Source: Porphyromonadaceae bacterium UBA2751
Lineage (GTDB): Bacteria > Bacteroidota > Bacteroidia > Bacteroidales > Muribaculaceae
Assembly (NCBI GenBank): GCA_002353285.1
Contig: DEJJ01000033.1
Span: 235 to 64,234 of the forward strand
Direction: 5' to 3'
DNA length: 64,000 nucleotides
Under the pieces are notes generated by a model that saw only the letters and a program-made list of their open reading frames with translations, was not told where the DNA came from and ran no database searches. Of the stretch, positions 41,697-51,500 are shown one piece after another; position 1 is the stretch's first letter; every line of letters starts with the position of its first letter. A program made the position numbers and the translations under genes.

Positions 41697-42902
41697 ATGA
41701 GAAACATCCATGTGACGCTTTATTATCGGAACCGTCCTGACAAGAATGGGACAGCTCCGCTGTTGCTTGCTATCAATTATGCAGGCAGCAGCACTTATGT
41801 GCCAGTTGGCAATGTGCGTCTTCGTCCTGACCAGTGGGATCGTGTTCGCCGCAGGGTTGTGAACCATGCTCACGCGCAGACGATCAACAGCAGTGCTCAG
41901 TCTATGCTTGGTAGGGCTGAGGATGCTGTGCTTGAGCTGATGCGTGATGGTGGTGTGCGTGGCTGGAAGCTGACTGAGGTGCGTGACGCTATTGTGTCGT
42001 TCCTGTATCCTGTGGAGAAGCGTGACAATGGTGTAGTGGCTGTGATGGAGGAGTTCATGGGTACGAAGGATAAGCCTAACACTGCCGACAAGTACCAGCA
42101 GACGATAACGCACATTGAGCGCTGGCTTGGCTCGGGTGCCAGGAGGGTGGAGTTTGCCGACGTGACCGCGGAGTGGCTTGAGGAGTTTGACCGCTGGCTG
42201 TCGAAGAAGGGGTTGTCGGTGAACAGTCGTTCGATCCACATGCGCAACATCAGGGCGGTGTTTAATTGGGCTGTGTCGAAAGATCTCACTGATGCAAGGT
42301 ACCCCTTCAAGAAGTACAAGATTAAGACTCAGGCGACGGAGCCGATGGCGCTGACGCTGGAGCAGATGAGGATGCTGTGGGGTTATGAGCCGCCGCTGAA
42401 GGCTCAACGCTACTGGCTGGACGTGTGGAAGCTGATGTTTTGCTTGATTGGTATTAACATGGCTGACTTGTGGAGGCTGGAGAGTGTTGTGCAGGGGCGT
42501 GTGAGCTATGAGCGGGCGAAGACTGGCAGGTTATACTCGATTAAGGTGGAGCCTGAGGCGCAGGCTCTGATAGAGGCTCACAAGGGCCGCAAGGTGCTGG
42601 TTGACCTGAGCGAGCGTTACAAGAGCGCTCATCGTGCGACGGCATCGCTTAACAAGATGATGAAGGCTATTGCTAAAGACCTGGGGCTGCCGCCCATCAC
42701 GGGTTACACGGCGCGCTACACATGGGCGACGCTGGCTGCGAGCATTGATGTGCCTATTGAGGTGATAAGTCAAGCTCTCGGTCACTCGTATGGCCTTGCG
42801 GTGACGCTGGGGTATATCATGCCTGACCGCCGCAAGGTGGATGAGGCGAACCGCAAGGTGCTGGACTTGTTGACAGGCGGCGGCGAAGCCACCGCACAGT
42901 GA
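41697..42902 (+). CDS. int: Tyrosine recombinase (element integrase)
   Basis: The 401-residue protein has an N-terminal arm-binding domain (MRNIHVTLYYRNRPDKNGTA and following), a SAM-like core-binding domain at about 110-195, and a catalytic domain from about 215. There 'GYTARYTWATLAASIDVPIE' carries the second Arg with Tyr at the usual His place, 'VISQALGHS' the box II His, and 'VTLGYIM' the nucleophilic Tyr. The first catalytic Arg, expected in 'GxRxxEL', is replaced in 'GINMADLWRLE', as in many Bacteroidales phage integrases. The open frame extends upstream through tRNA-Ser, so the start is set at the first Met of the domain. It begins 156 nt after the tRNA, the classical position. Confidence 0.9.
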   Translation: MRNIHVTLYYRNRPDKNGTAPLLLAINYAGSSTYVPVGNVRLRPDQWDRVRRRVVNHAHAQTINSSAQSMLGRAEDAVLELMRDGGVRGWKLTEVRDAIVSFLYPVEKRDNGVVAVMEEFMGTKDKPNTADKYQQTITHIERWLGSGARRVEFADVTAEWLEEFDRWLSKKGLSVNSRSIHMRNIRAVFNWAVSKDLTDARYPFKKYKIKTQATEPMALTLEQMRMLWGYEPPLKAQRYWLDVWKLMFCLIGINMADLWRLESVVQGRVSYERAKTGRLYSIKVEPEAQALIEAHKGRKVLVDLSERYKSAHRATASLNKMMKAIAKDLGLPPITGYTARYTWATLAASIDVPIEVISQALGHSYGLAVTLGYIMPDRRKVDEANRKVLDLLTGGGEATAQ

Positions 42903-42920
42903 ACCTTACGAGCTAACTTT

Positions 42921-42954
42921 ACGAGCCGACGGCTCGCACTACTTGAACACGACA
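42921..42954. repeat. GAGCC-hairpin repeat, copy 1
   Basis: 'acgagccgacggctcgcact' begins a sequence of about 34 bp repeated with changes at 43451-43483 and inside the giant gene at 56225-56257. The CGAGCCgacGGCTCG core is a perfect 6-bp stem with a 3-nt loop. Confidence 0.75.
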
Positions 42955-42994
42955 GGCTTCTCTCTCTCGCGCGCGACCCAGGAAAGTTATATGA

Positions 42995-43020
42995 GCTTCG
43001 CCTTGCGGCGGGGCTTTTTC
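42995..43020 (+). terminator. Terminator of the integrase gene
   Basis: GCTTCGCC (42995-43002) pairs with GGCGGGGC (43007-43014) with two G-U pairs, followed by TTTTTCTTTTT. Confidence 0.75.
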
Positions 43021-43450
43021 TTTTTCGGTTTCTTTTGGTTTCTGCCAGTTTTTGAAAGATAAAAAAACAATAAAATTATTTTTATTAATTCGCGCGCGTG
43101 AGCGCGTAAGGAGGGGGAAACTTTTTTCTTTTTATTTATTTTTCTTTTTTGTAAGGGGGTGTGGGGGGAACTTTTTTCTTTTTTTTCTTTTTCTTTTTTT
43201 TCTCGGAGGTCAATGTGTAGGAAATCGCTATTTTGCTACATTTATTATATATAATGTGTAAGAAATGGCTATTTCTTCGGAAGAAATGCGTATAACTTCG
43301 GAATAAATGGCTATTTCTTCGGAGTAAATAAACGTTAAAAAACAGGTCTAAAAAGGTTATGATTAGAGAGATAGCAGAAAAATAGCAGAAAAAAACAAAA
43401 ATGAGGGATGTTGCAAGATGTGGCAAGTGGTATCTAAAATAGATTTTTTT
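43021..43450. other. Noncoding segment with pyrimidine tracts and iterons
   Basis: There is no credible gene. The first half is long T/C-rich tracts with two copies of 'ggggaacttttttctttttt' type sequence (near 43116 and 43164). The second half holds the 21-bp tandem repeats at 43260-43334. A 96-codon minus-strand frame here is low-complexity poly-Lys and is rejected. An origin of replication, or integrase arm sites, are the likely contents. Confidence 0.55.
43260..43334. repeat. 21-bp tandem repeats (iterons)
   Basis: Three full units lie head to tail at 43260-43280, 43281-43301 and 43302-43322, with a partial fourth. Units 1 and 3 read 'aagaaatggctatttcttcg' and 'aataaatggctatttcttcg' plus a final g; unit 2 is 'aagaaatgcgtataacttcg' plus g. 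A looser copy ('aggaaatcgctattttgcta') lies just upstream near 43217. The spacing equals two helical turns, as in iterons or arrays of arm-type sites. Confidence 0.85.
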
Positions 43451-43483
43451 ACAAGCCGACGGCTCGCAATACTTGACATGACA
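43451..43483. repeat. GAGCC-hairpin repeat, copy 2
   Basis: 'acaagccgacggctcgcaat' and onward is the second copy of the 42921 repeat, in the same orientation. Together they bracket the noncoding segment that carries the iterons. Confidence 0.75.
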
Positions 43484-43491
43484 TGGGGGTG

Positions 43492-43773
43492 TTACTCGTT
43501 GGCCTTGGCGAGGCGTATGAGGTCGTCTTCGATGGTCTTGGTGGTTGTGGCGTTGATGTCGGCTTGAACGGCTTGCATCTTTGGCATGAAGAAAGGAAGT
43601 ATTTTGGCAACAATTTCGAGTCGGTCTTTTGGGTCGAACATTGAGTAGAAGTCCTTTTTAAATTCTCCGCTGTCGTAGTATTCGGAGACGAATGCAGCGA
43701 GCACAGCTTTCATGTCGCCCGACACTTTGTTGGGCGTTCCTTTCTTGCGGCCTCCTGTTTTTCGTCCCTGCAT
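43492..43773 (-). CDS. Small basic DNA-binding-like protein, possible small terminase
   Basis: From the ATG at 43773 the protein has 93 residues and begins MQGRKTGGRKKGTPNKVSGD, a basic AT-hook-like start shared by many Bacteroidales phage proteins found near packaging genes. The remainder is helical ('PKDRLEIVAKILPFFMPK'). A TATCTTTG box on the minus strand at 43806-43813 gives it its own promoter, 33 nt upstream of the start. A role as small terminase subunit for the large terminase at 62820 is possible but unproven. Confidence 0.65.
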   Translation of the reverse strand: MQGRKTGGRKKGTPNKVSGDMKAVLAAFVSEYYDSGEFKKDFYSMFDPKDRLEIVAKILPFFMPKMQAVQADINATTTKTIEDDLIRLAKANE

Positions 43774-43860
43774 TATTTTGTGTGTTAAGAAATAAAATAG
43801 TGATGCAAAGATAGTGATGTAGATTTGTGGCATAATTTTAAAACTTAACACACATAGACT

Positions 43861-44388
43861 ATGTTAGGATTAGGAAGCTTGATAGGAGGCGCGATGAAGA
43901 TTGGCGGCTCGATTTTTGGTGGCATCAAGGCGAGTCAGGCGATGAAGCAGGTGAAGAAGAACCTGGAGCAGCAGCGTCGCGAGAACCAGGATTGGTATGA
44001 CCGCAGGTATAACGAGGATGCGACGCAGCGTGCCGACGCTCAGCGCATGCTGGCGATGACCAACGACTTGATTAGGCAGCGCAACCGTGCAGCTGCAGGC
44101 ACCCAGGCTGTGATGGGCGGCACCGAGGAGAGTGTGGCGGCCACCAAGGCTGCCAACGCCAATGCCCTTGCCGACACGGCGGCCCAGATTGCCGTGGCTG
44201 GCGCCAACCGCAAGGACAACATCGAGAACCAGTACATGACCCGCAAGGGGGCGATTAATGACAAACTCAACAACCTGCAGCAGCAGAAAGCCAACAACAT
44301 CATCAGTGCTGTTAACGGAGTGAGCTCTGCCGCTAGCGACATTACCGGCAGTGCGCTTGATGACATCAATGTTTGGAAGAAAGCATAA
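43861..44388 (+). CDS. Internal virion/ejection-like protein
   Basis: The 175-residue protein begins with a glycine-rich hydrophobic segment (MLGLGSLIGGAMKIGGSIFG) and continues as a long helix rich in Ala, Gln and Arg. This composition is typical of podovirus internal virion proteins (as T7 gp14 and P22 gp7) that insert in the membrane to form the DNA channel. It is the first of three rightward genes, with the next start at 44400 directly after its stop. Confidence 0.65.
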   Translation: MLGLGSLIGGAMKIGGSIFGGIKASQAMKQVKKNLEQQRRENQDWYDRRYNEDATQRADAQRMLAMTNDLIRQRNRAAAGTQAVMGGTEESVAATKAANANALADTAAQIAVAGANRKDNIENQYMTRKGAINDKLNNLQQQKANNIISAVNGVSSAASDITGSALDDINVWKKA

Positions 44389-44399
44389 GCATAACTACT

Positions 44400-45488
44400 A
44401 TGGCAAACGAGAATAAGAACAAGAAGCCGCTGGTGACGCTTGATGCGGCCAATCCTGCTCCTGATGGCGTGGTCAAGACCGAGCCAATGGGCAGCGGTTG
44501 GGCTGGTGACGTTAAGCCACAGGGAGATGGGCCGCAGTTGCAGGACAACACTCCGACCATTAACGAGCACCAGTTGCGGAACGTGCAAAGTGCTCCCAGC
44601 GGGGTGAGTGCTAAAGACATCAACAAGGCCCCTGGTAGTGGCGAGGTGGAGTTGCCTGCCAGTGCGACGAAATATGGTGTGCTGCGTGGCGCTCCAGCCA
44701 GTGTTGTGTTACAGCACATGATAGACGCCATACCTGCTGAGAGTGAGGAGCAACGCAAGAGGCGTGAGAAAGCCGAGAAGCGCAATGCGCTGTTTGCGGC
44801 TATAGGCGACGGCGTGAGTGCTTTGAGCAACCTCTACTTTACAACCAAAGGCAGTCCCAGCGCCGACCAGAGCAAAAGCCTGAGTAAAGCTGAGAGCGAC
44901 CGCAAGGACAAGGCGAGGAAAGAGCGTGAGAGCAACATTGAGAAGCGGTTGCGGCTGTTGAAGGAGCAGCGTGCGGAGCTCAACAATATTGAGTCGCAGC
45001 GGTTGAAGGATCGCCAGCTTGAGATTATGGAGAAGTATAGAGAGGGGCAGAATAAGATTTCCCGCAAGCGCGCTGACGACTACATGGAATACTTGACCAA
45101 GAAGAACCAGCTGGAGAAAGAGGATAAAGAAGCTGAGGCCAAGCGCAAGGCAGAGCTTGACAAACAGGAGCAGCAGCGTAAGGATGCCCTTAACAAGAGT
45201 GCTGTGGACAGGAATAATGCGGCGAAAGCAAAATATTTCAGCGATGCGAGAGTCAACCAGCAAAAGGGGAATGCTTATGTGCGTGATGCTAATGACCGCA
45301 TGGCCAAGCGCGGTCGCAATCAGAGGCAATATAACCCTGCTAACGACCCTGGTATGGAGAAGGTGGTTGAGCGAGACAGGAAGACTGGCACGACGACCAC
45401 TTATTACAGACCAAGGCCTAAGCCGAGCAAGCCAGCGGGGAAAACTGGCAGCGGTAGTGCTAAGAGCAAGTTTTCGATACATAAATAA
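44400..45488 (+). CDS. Coiled-coil virion-like protein, unknown function
   Basis: From the ATG at 44400 the protein has 362 residues. The first 120 are disordered and Pro/Asn-rich, then a very charged coiled coil (about 120-290; 'RERESNIEKRLRLLKEQRAE') and a basic Gly/Ser C-terminus. No domain is recognised. It lies between the ejection-like protein and the giant polyvalent protein, so it is probably a second ejected protein or a scaffold for them. An earlier start at 44373 overlaps the upstream gene. Confidence 0.65.
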   Translation: MANENKNKKPLVTLDAANPAPDGVVKTEPMGSGWAGDVKPQGDGPQLQDNTPTINEHQLRNVQSAPSGVSAKDINKAPGSGEVELPASATKYGVLRGAPASVVLQHMIDAIPAESEEQRKRREKAEKRNALFAAIGDGVSALSNLYFTTKGSPSADQSKSLSKAESDRKDKARKERESNIEKRLRLLKEQRAELNNIESQRLKDRQLEIMEKYREGQNKISRKRADDYMEYLTKKNQLEKEDKEAEAKRKAELDKQEQQRKDALNKSAVDRNNAAKAKYFSDARVNQQKGNAYVRDANDRMAKRGRNQRQYNPANDPGMEKVVERDRKTGTTTTYYRPRPKPSKPAGKTGSGSAKSKFSIHK

Positions 45489-45513
45489 CTAAAGACAAAA
45501 GACTTAAACAGAT

Positions 45514-48500
45514 ATGCCAATCAACAGCAAGATTAAGAGCTTGTATGATGCCTTGAAGGCTGATGGTGCCGACGTGGGCAGTGAGCAGGAGTTTAGTGAC
45601 TGGTTTCAGGCTCCAGGCGAGCAGGGTTACAATAACCGCAAGTATGTGTATGACACGTTTAAGGCTGATGGTGCCGACGTGGGCAAGAACTATGAGGAGT
45701 TTGCCGGTTGGCTTGGGTTGCACGCTGTGCAGCCTCAGGTGGCTCAGGCTGGCACGATGCGCCAGCCCACGGGACAAACGGCTCGTGATCCTCAGTCGCC
45801 GCAGCAGGAAGTTCAGCAGCCCGCGCAGGTGACCCCACGAGAGGTGGTAGCTACACAAGCCACTGACAAGCAAGAGGCACAGGCAGCTGGTAAAAAAGTT
45901 CCAGTCGCCGGCATGGGTGAGCTAACTGATGAGGACTACCAAGCTATTGAGTCAAGTAATTCCTATAAGCCACTCTACGATAGCAAGTATAGGCTTCGTA
46001 ATGCTCCTGTGTATAAAGGTGGCGTAAAGTATGGCACCAACCTCGACCAATATATCCAAAAAGCTGTTGATGCAGGATTGCAGTCGAAAGACCGCAGTCA
46101 GATGAGTCAAGAAGAGCTACTAGCCGAGCGCGAGTTGTTGATGGGCAAATATTCAGCTGGAGCTACCGAGAATGCAGAGACCCTTCAAGATGCGCGCGAG
46201 CTCAACGACATCGAACATGAGTTAGTTGCCCGAAACATAGGTTTCAAGAACTTTGCTGACATGCGTGCCAACCGTGGCAAGGCCGACTACATACTTTATA
46301 GCCCCGACCTGAGCAAAGAGTGGCTTGATTACTATGAGAAGCAAGGTAGTGGAGGCGTGGGTGATGGTAATAATCCCCTCTTTGTCTTTGGCTGGAAACC
46401 CCTTGGCGATAAGATTAGGAAAGACCAGGCACAGGGTGTGAATACACAGAAGACCGCCGATGAATACCTTGGTGACTTACTAAAAGACAAAGAGCTTGAG
46501 GACAAGTTTTATGCTTACTGCTTGAATAAGGCAAGGCGAAGCAATCAGAGCTTCAGAAGCGTTATTGACGAGTCACTTGAAGATTTCAAGAAAGCCCTCA
46601 ACAGTGGCAACAATCACCATGAGCTCATCGAAGACGAGAAAGGCGTGATGGGCAGGTTTGTTGGCGAGGAACTTGACAGGATGGATGACTTATATAGCAA
46701 GCAGCTTGCGGCATGGCAGAAGCGCTATGCCACATGGTTGGAAGGTCGCAGCGTGTTTGCTGACGACGATGATGCACTTGCCGCATATATAGAGCAGACA
46801 GGCGACAACACCCAGAGCATACTACGCACTGCCATGAGCATGAGCCATGACAGCCGCAAGACCCTCGAGGAAGCCATGAAAAGCGGTGGCGGCTGGAGCA
46901 TGTCGGGCTTCACCAATGCTGCAGTCAGGGGTATTAGAGATACCGCCCTAGACTGGCGCACTTGGACCTTTGGCGTTAGTGACCTGAGTGATGCCCGCAA
47001 CATGAATGCTGTAGCAGAGAAGTTCCTCAACAACCAGCCATTGAGCCAGGCAGAGCAGTCATTGCTAGACCAGATGGCGCTAAAAGCCGCCACCGACGCA
47101 TTTTTCCAGAAATATCTCACCACTGGTTACAAGGCAGGTGCCACCACTGGTGAGGCCCTTCCGTTCATCTTAGAGATGATGACAGGCGCAGGCGAAGCCA
47201 CCCAGACGGCTGTCAAGAGCGTGGGTGTGATGGCAAAGCGTCAGGGTATGCGCCTATTGAAGCGCATAGGCATGGATAAGCTTGTGAGCAAGACCCTGGC
47301 ATACATGAACAAAAAGATGGCTCCAGCCTTTGGTAAGCTTGCTGGCAGTCGTGCCGGCAAAGTGGTTGCAGGAGTGGGCAATATAGCAAAGGGAGTGGGC
47401 AGTGCCGCCATAAGAGGTGCTGGTCACGCATTAAGCACTGGTGGTGCTAAGACCCTTGCGGGCGGTTACGAAGGCATGACTGGCCAAGTGGATCCACGTT
47501 TCAACGAGCAGACAGGACACTTTGAGGCTGGCGGTTTCGCTGAGCGCCAGTCGGCAGGTCAAGCCTTCGGTACATCCTTCATGCGTCAGGCAGGAGAATA
47601 TGGGACTGAGTTCTTGGGCGATGATGTTTTAGAGCCAATCCTAGGTGCCGTTAATAGGTTTGGCAGGCGTGTCGCAGGAAAGACCATGGAGAAGCTGCAC
47701 CTCAAAGGCGTTATGGATTTCTTGGGCGACATGAAAGGCGGCGACATCTACCGTACTGTTCAGGACTTCCGCAAGCGGGTTCATTACAATGGCAGTTTTG
47801 GCGAGTACCTTGAAGAGGTTGCCAACAACGTGTACAACGCAGCCTTTGTGGGCGACCAAAACTTTGACATCACTGACGAGCAAGGTAACTTCTCCCTGCA
47901 CGAGAAAAACAGTGTGTTTAATTTAGAGGACAACTGGGACACCTACGTTTCGTGCAAGTTCATGAGCGGAGTGTTTGGCGTTGCCAATGTTGCGGGTTAT
48001 AGAACGCCGAAATATAGGTTACGCCAAGACCTGAAGCTTATAGACCAGCAAGGCAGGGCATTGTTTGCTGACGATGTCGAGACCTGGGACCTGGTAAAAG
48101 CCACAGTAGAGACAGGTGACGGAGCCGAGTTGTCGAAGTCGGTCAAAGACATAATCACCGGTGAGAGTGTCTATAACGAGTGGCAGCGCAAAGCCATTGT
48201 CGATTATGTGGGCACATATATGCGCTTGAAAGGCATTGAGCAAGGAGAGACTATTACTGAGGGCAGCACTCCCAGCAACCTCGACGAAGCCTTTGAAGCG
48301 GGCTACAATGGCGAATCACCTGAGACAACAGCCCAGTATAATGAGGCTGTCGCAACCTTGCAGCAACAAGGCCTACATCCCGAGGCTGTAGACCAGCTTG
48401 TGACCAGAGACCAGATACAGACTATGCTTGACGGCGACGTGTGGAGCGACGAGCAGAAGCAAGCCACAGAAGCCTATGTAACTGCCAAAGCCGCGATGGA

Positions 48501-51500
48501 AGGTATGCGACAGAGTGCGACCGACGAGGTAGAGAGTCGTGTATATAGTGTGGAGAATGGTGGTGATGGGATGATACATCCTGCGGTGTTGAAAGGTGAG
48601 GATGAGGTTGGTGTTGATATTGTGAGTGGCAATGTTGTGACTCTGGCAGATGGCACTATAGATGTTGCTGGTAGTGATCCCGACATTGTGGTTGTGGATG
48701 CCAATGGCGAGCGGCAGATGGTGAGCATCAACGACATTGCCAGTGTGGGCGATGTTGTTGACCCCAATGCCGTTGTTGTTGCGGCGATGCAGGCGAATTC
48801 CCCAGTGACGGGTGTTGAGGTTGGCGGCAGCTACCAGGTAATGGCCGAGGACAACGTGCCGCACCAGGTTGAGGTGTTGCGTGACAACGGCAATGGCACG
48901 CTTGAGGTGCGCGTTGACGGCGATGAGGACAGCATGACGATGGTGAAGGCGCAGCTGGAGCAGATGCTGGGGGTTGAGGCAGCTACAATGCAGCAGCCCA
49001 CGGAACAATCGCCTTCAGATGCTGAGGCAACCAATGACATGGTGGAGGCTGATGTTCCTGAGGCTGGCAGTGAGCGATATTCAGTTGACCCTAACGCTGA
49101 TGAAAGGGCGATGGGGATGGCTGGTTTCTCGGGGCAAGACATTGCAGCTACTGTTGACTACCTCAACGGCAAACTTGGTGAACGTGAATATCTCAAGGCC
49201 CTGGGTGTGTCGCCAAGCACCCTTGAAGGAATGGGCGACAATGCTATTGAACGCTGGGCGAACAGTACAGCAGAGGGAGCCAGTGAGTTTATCACTGATG
49301 AGGCAGTGGAGAGTGGAGAGGTAAGAGTGGAGAGTGACGAGGACGAGCAATCGAGCGGTCGAGCAGACGAAGTTGATGTACTCCCACCGACCCCTTCTAA
49401 TGTAGAGGTGGAGCCTGAGGAAGATATTGAGGCGATGCCGATGCTTGAAGATGGCAACCCCGACTACAGTCAGGTGGACGCGAGCCGTGCCCATGACTAT
49501 CTGTACAGTGATGAGAGCGGTCTTGACAAGAGTGAGGCCGACGAATATGTGCAGGCTCAGATTGATGCTGCCGAGAAAGCGTTGTCGAAGATTGACAAGA
49601 GACCCTTAAAGATGGGCACCGACCTTGCCAAGTACCGTGCCGAGAAGCAGCGCAGGCAAGAGCAGCTCGACGCTGCCAAAGCTAATGTTGACTACTGGGA
49701 GCGCGTTAAGGCTATTGAGGCCGACAGAGAGGCGCAGGCTGCTGCCGAGCGCAAGGCCAAAGATGCCGAGGTGATAGCACAAGCTCAAGCCGAGGAACAG
49801 GCACGCCAAGCTGCTGAGGTTGCCAAGCAGAGGGAACAGGCCGAGCGTGGCGCAGGTGCTGTTCATCCCGCCATTGCCGAGAAGTGGAACAATGCTCCAA
49901 AGATTGAGGGCTATAAAGACGAGGTGGTCCTTGCCAACGGCGAGAGGGTGCCAGGCACCTATTATCTCGTTGAGAGTGGCGCAGTGACACCGAGCCACAA
50001 TGCCAGCCGAGAATTTGAGAAATATGAGGGTTTCCCTGTTGACGAGAACGGCAACACAATCAACGACCGTGACTATGAGCGTGACAAAGACGCACAGAAT
50101 ATCACTCGCAGTATTGCCGACAAATATGACAGCCGAGCCTTGCAGACTCCAGTGATCGTGAGCAAAGACGGCGTGGTATTGAGTGGCAACGGCCGCACTA
50201 TGGCTGGCGAGCTTGCCGCAAGCAACAACACTGATGGTGCTTACATAGAGCACTTGAAGAACTATGGCCGCAAATATGGCTTCTCTCCCGAACAGGTATC
50301 GAGCATGCAGCATCCGAGAGCCGTGTTTGTTCCCGATACTGAAATGCCTTATACCACCGAGACCTTTGCAAAGTTCAACGCCCAGGAGATGAAAGGTCAG
50401 AGTAAGACCGAGAGTGCCGTGAAGCTTGGCAAGGTCGTTGACGATGCGACTTTCAACCGCATAGTGCGTGAGGTGGCGAAACACGACAGCTTGTCGGAGT
50501 TCTTCGGCGATGATGCCGCTGCCACTGGTGCCATCAACGACCTGCGCCGTGCCGGTGCGTTGAACGACATGCAGTATGCCTCGATGTTTGACGGCGATGC
50601 GGTGAGCGACCGAGGCAGGCAGATTATTGAGAACATGCTCATCGGCAAAGCCTTTGAGGGCAACCCCGACGTTATAAGAATGCTTACTGAATACAAGGGC
50701 TTCCGTCAAAGTATAGTCACTGCCTTGAACGAGATAAGCACCAATGTGGCACTTGGTAAGGACTACTCGCTTGAGAATGAGCTTGCCCAAGGCATTGAGT
50801 TGGCATATAAGGCACGTAAGGCAGGTTTTAAGGAGAATGAGCTGGTGAGCCCATACGCCACCCAGCTCAACCTATTCCCCTTTGAGGATGGTGAGACAGT
50901 GGCCGACTACAATAACGCTGCTGTGCTGCTGCTTGCTGACATGCTTAATGATAAACGTCCAACCCTGTTGAAGAAGAAGCTTCAAGACTACAACCAGCAG
51001 AGTGCCGAGAATGCGGCAGGCCAGATGGATATTTTCAGTGGCAGTGTCAAGGACAAGAAAGAAATCATCAAAACCGTTTTAAATACATTACACAATGGAG
51101 AAAGAGAAGAAACACAGAGACCTGAGCAACGTGGCTCCGTCGCAGATGAGCGAGGCGGAGAAGCGAGCCTACAGGAAGATGGTGCTGCTGGCCAGCCCGA
51201 GCAAGGAGAATCCAACATTCAGGGGTTAGAGAGCTACAGTGAAGATGAGCTTCGTGTCATCGTTGAGGAGCATGTGCGGAGTGCCATTGCTGACGCTGAC
51301 ATGGATGCTGAGATTACTGGCATACGCTTTATTGGTTCGCGCACCACTGGCACAGCCCGTGCGGACAGCGACCTTGACGTGCTTGTGGAATACCAGGGCA
51401 CTGCTCGTGAGGACTCCCTGTTTAATGTGCTCAATGACGAGGACAATCGCCTTGTGATTGACGGCATCACTGTTGACATCAATCCCATCACTCCAGGCAA

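Noticed and set aside
43260..43334. Tandem 21-bp repeats considered as a CRISPR array
   Set aside because: The units abut with no unique spacers and no cas genes are present.
43136..43426. 96-codon minus-strand reading frame
   Set aside because: It translates the T-rich tracts as poly-lysine and the iterons; it is low-complexity DNA, not a gene.
49606..50790. 394-codon minus-strand frame inside the giant gene
   Set aside because: It is antisense to the DdrB/ParB-like region, whose protein motifs are clear on the plus strand.
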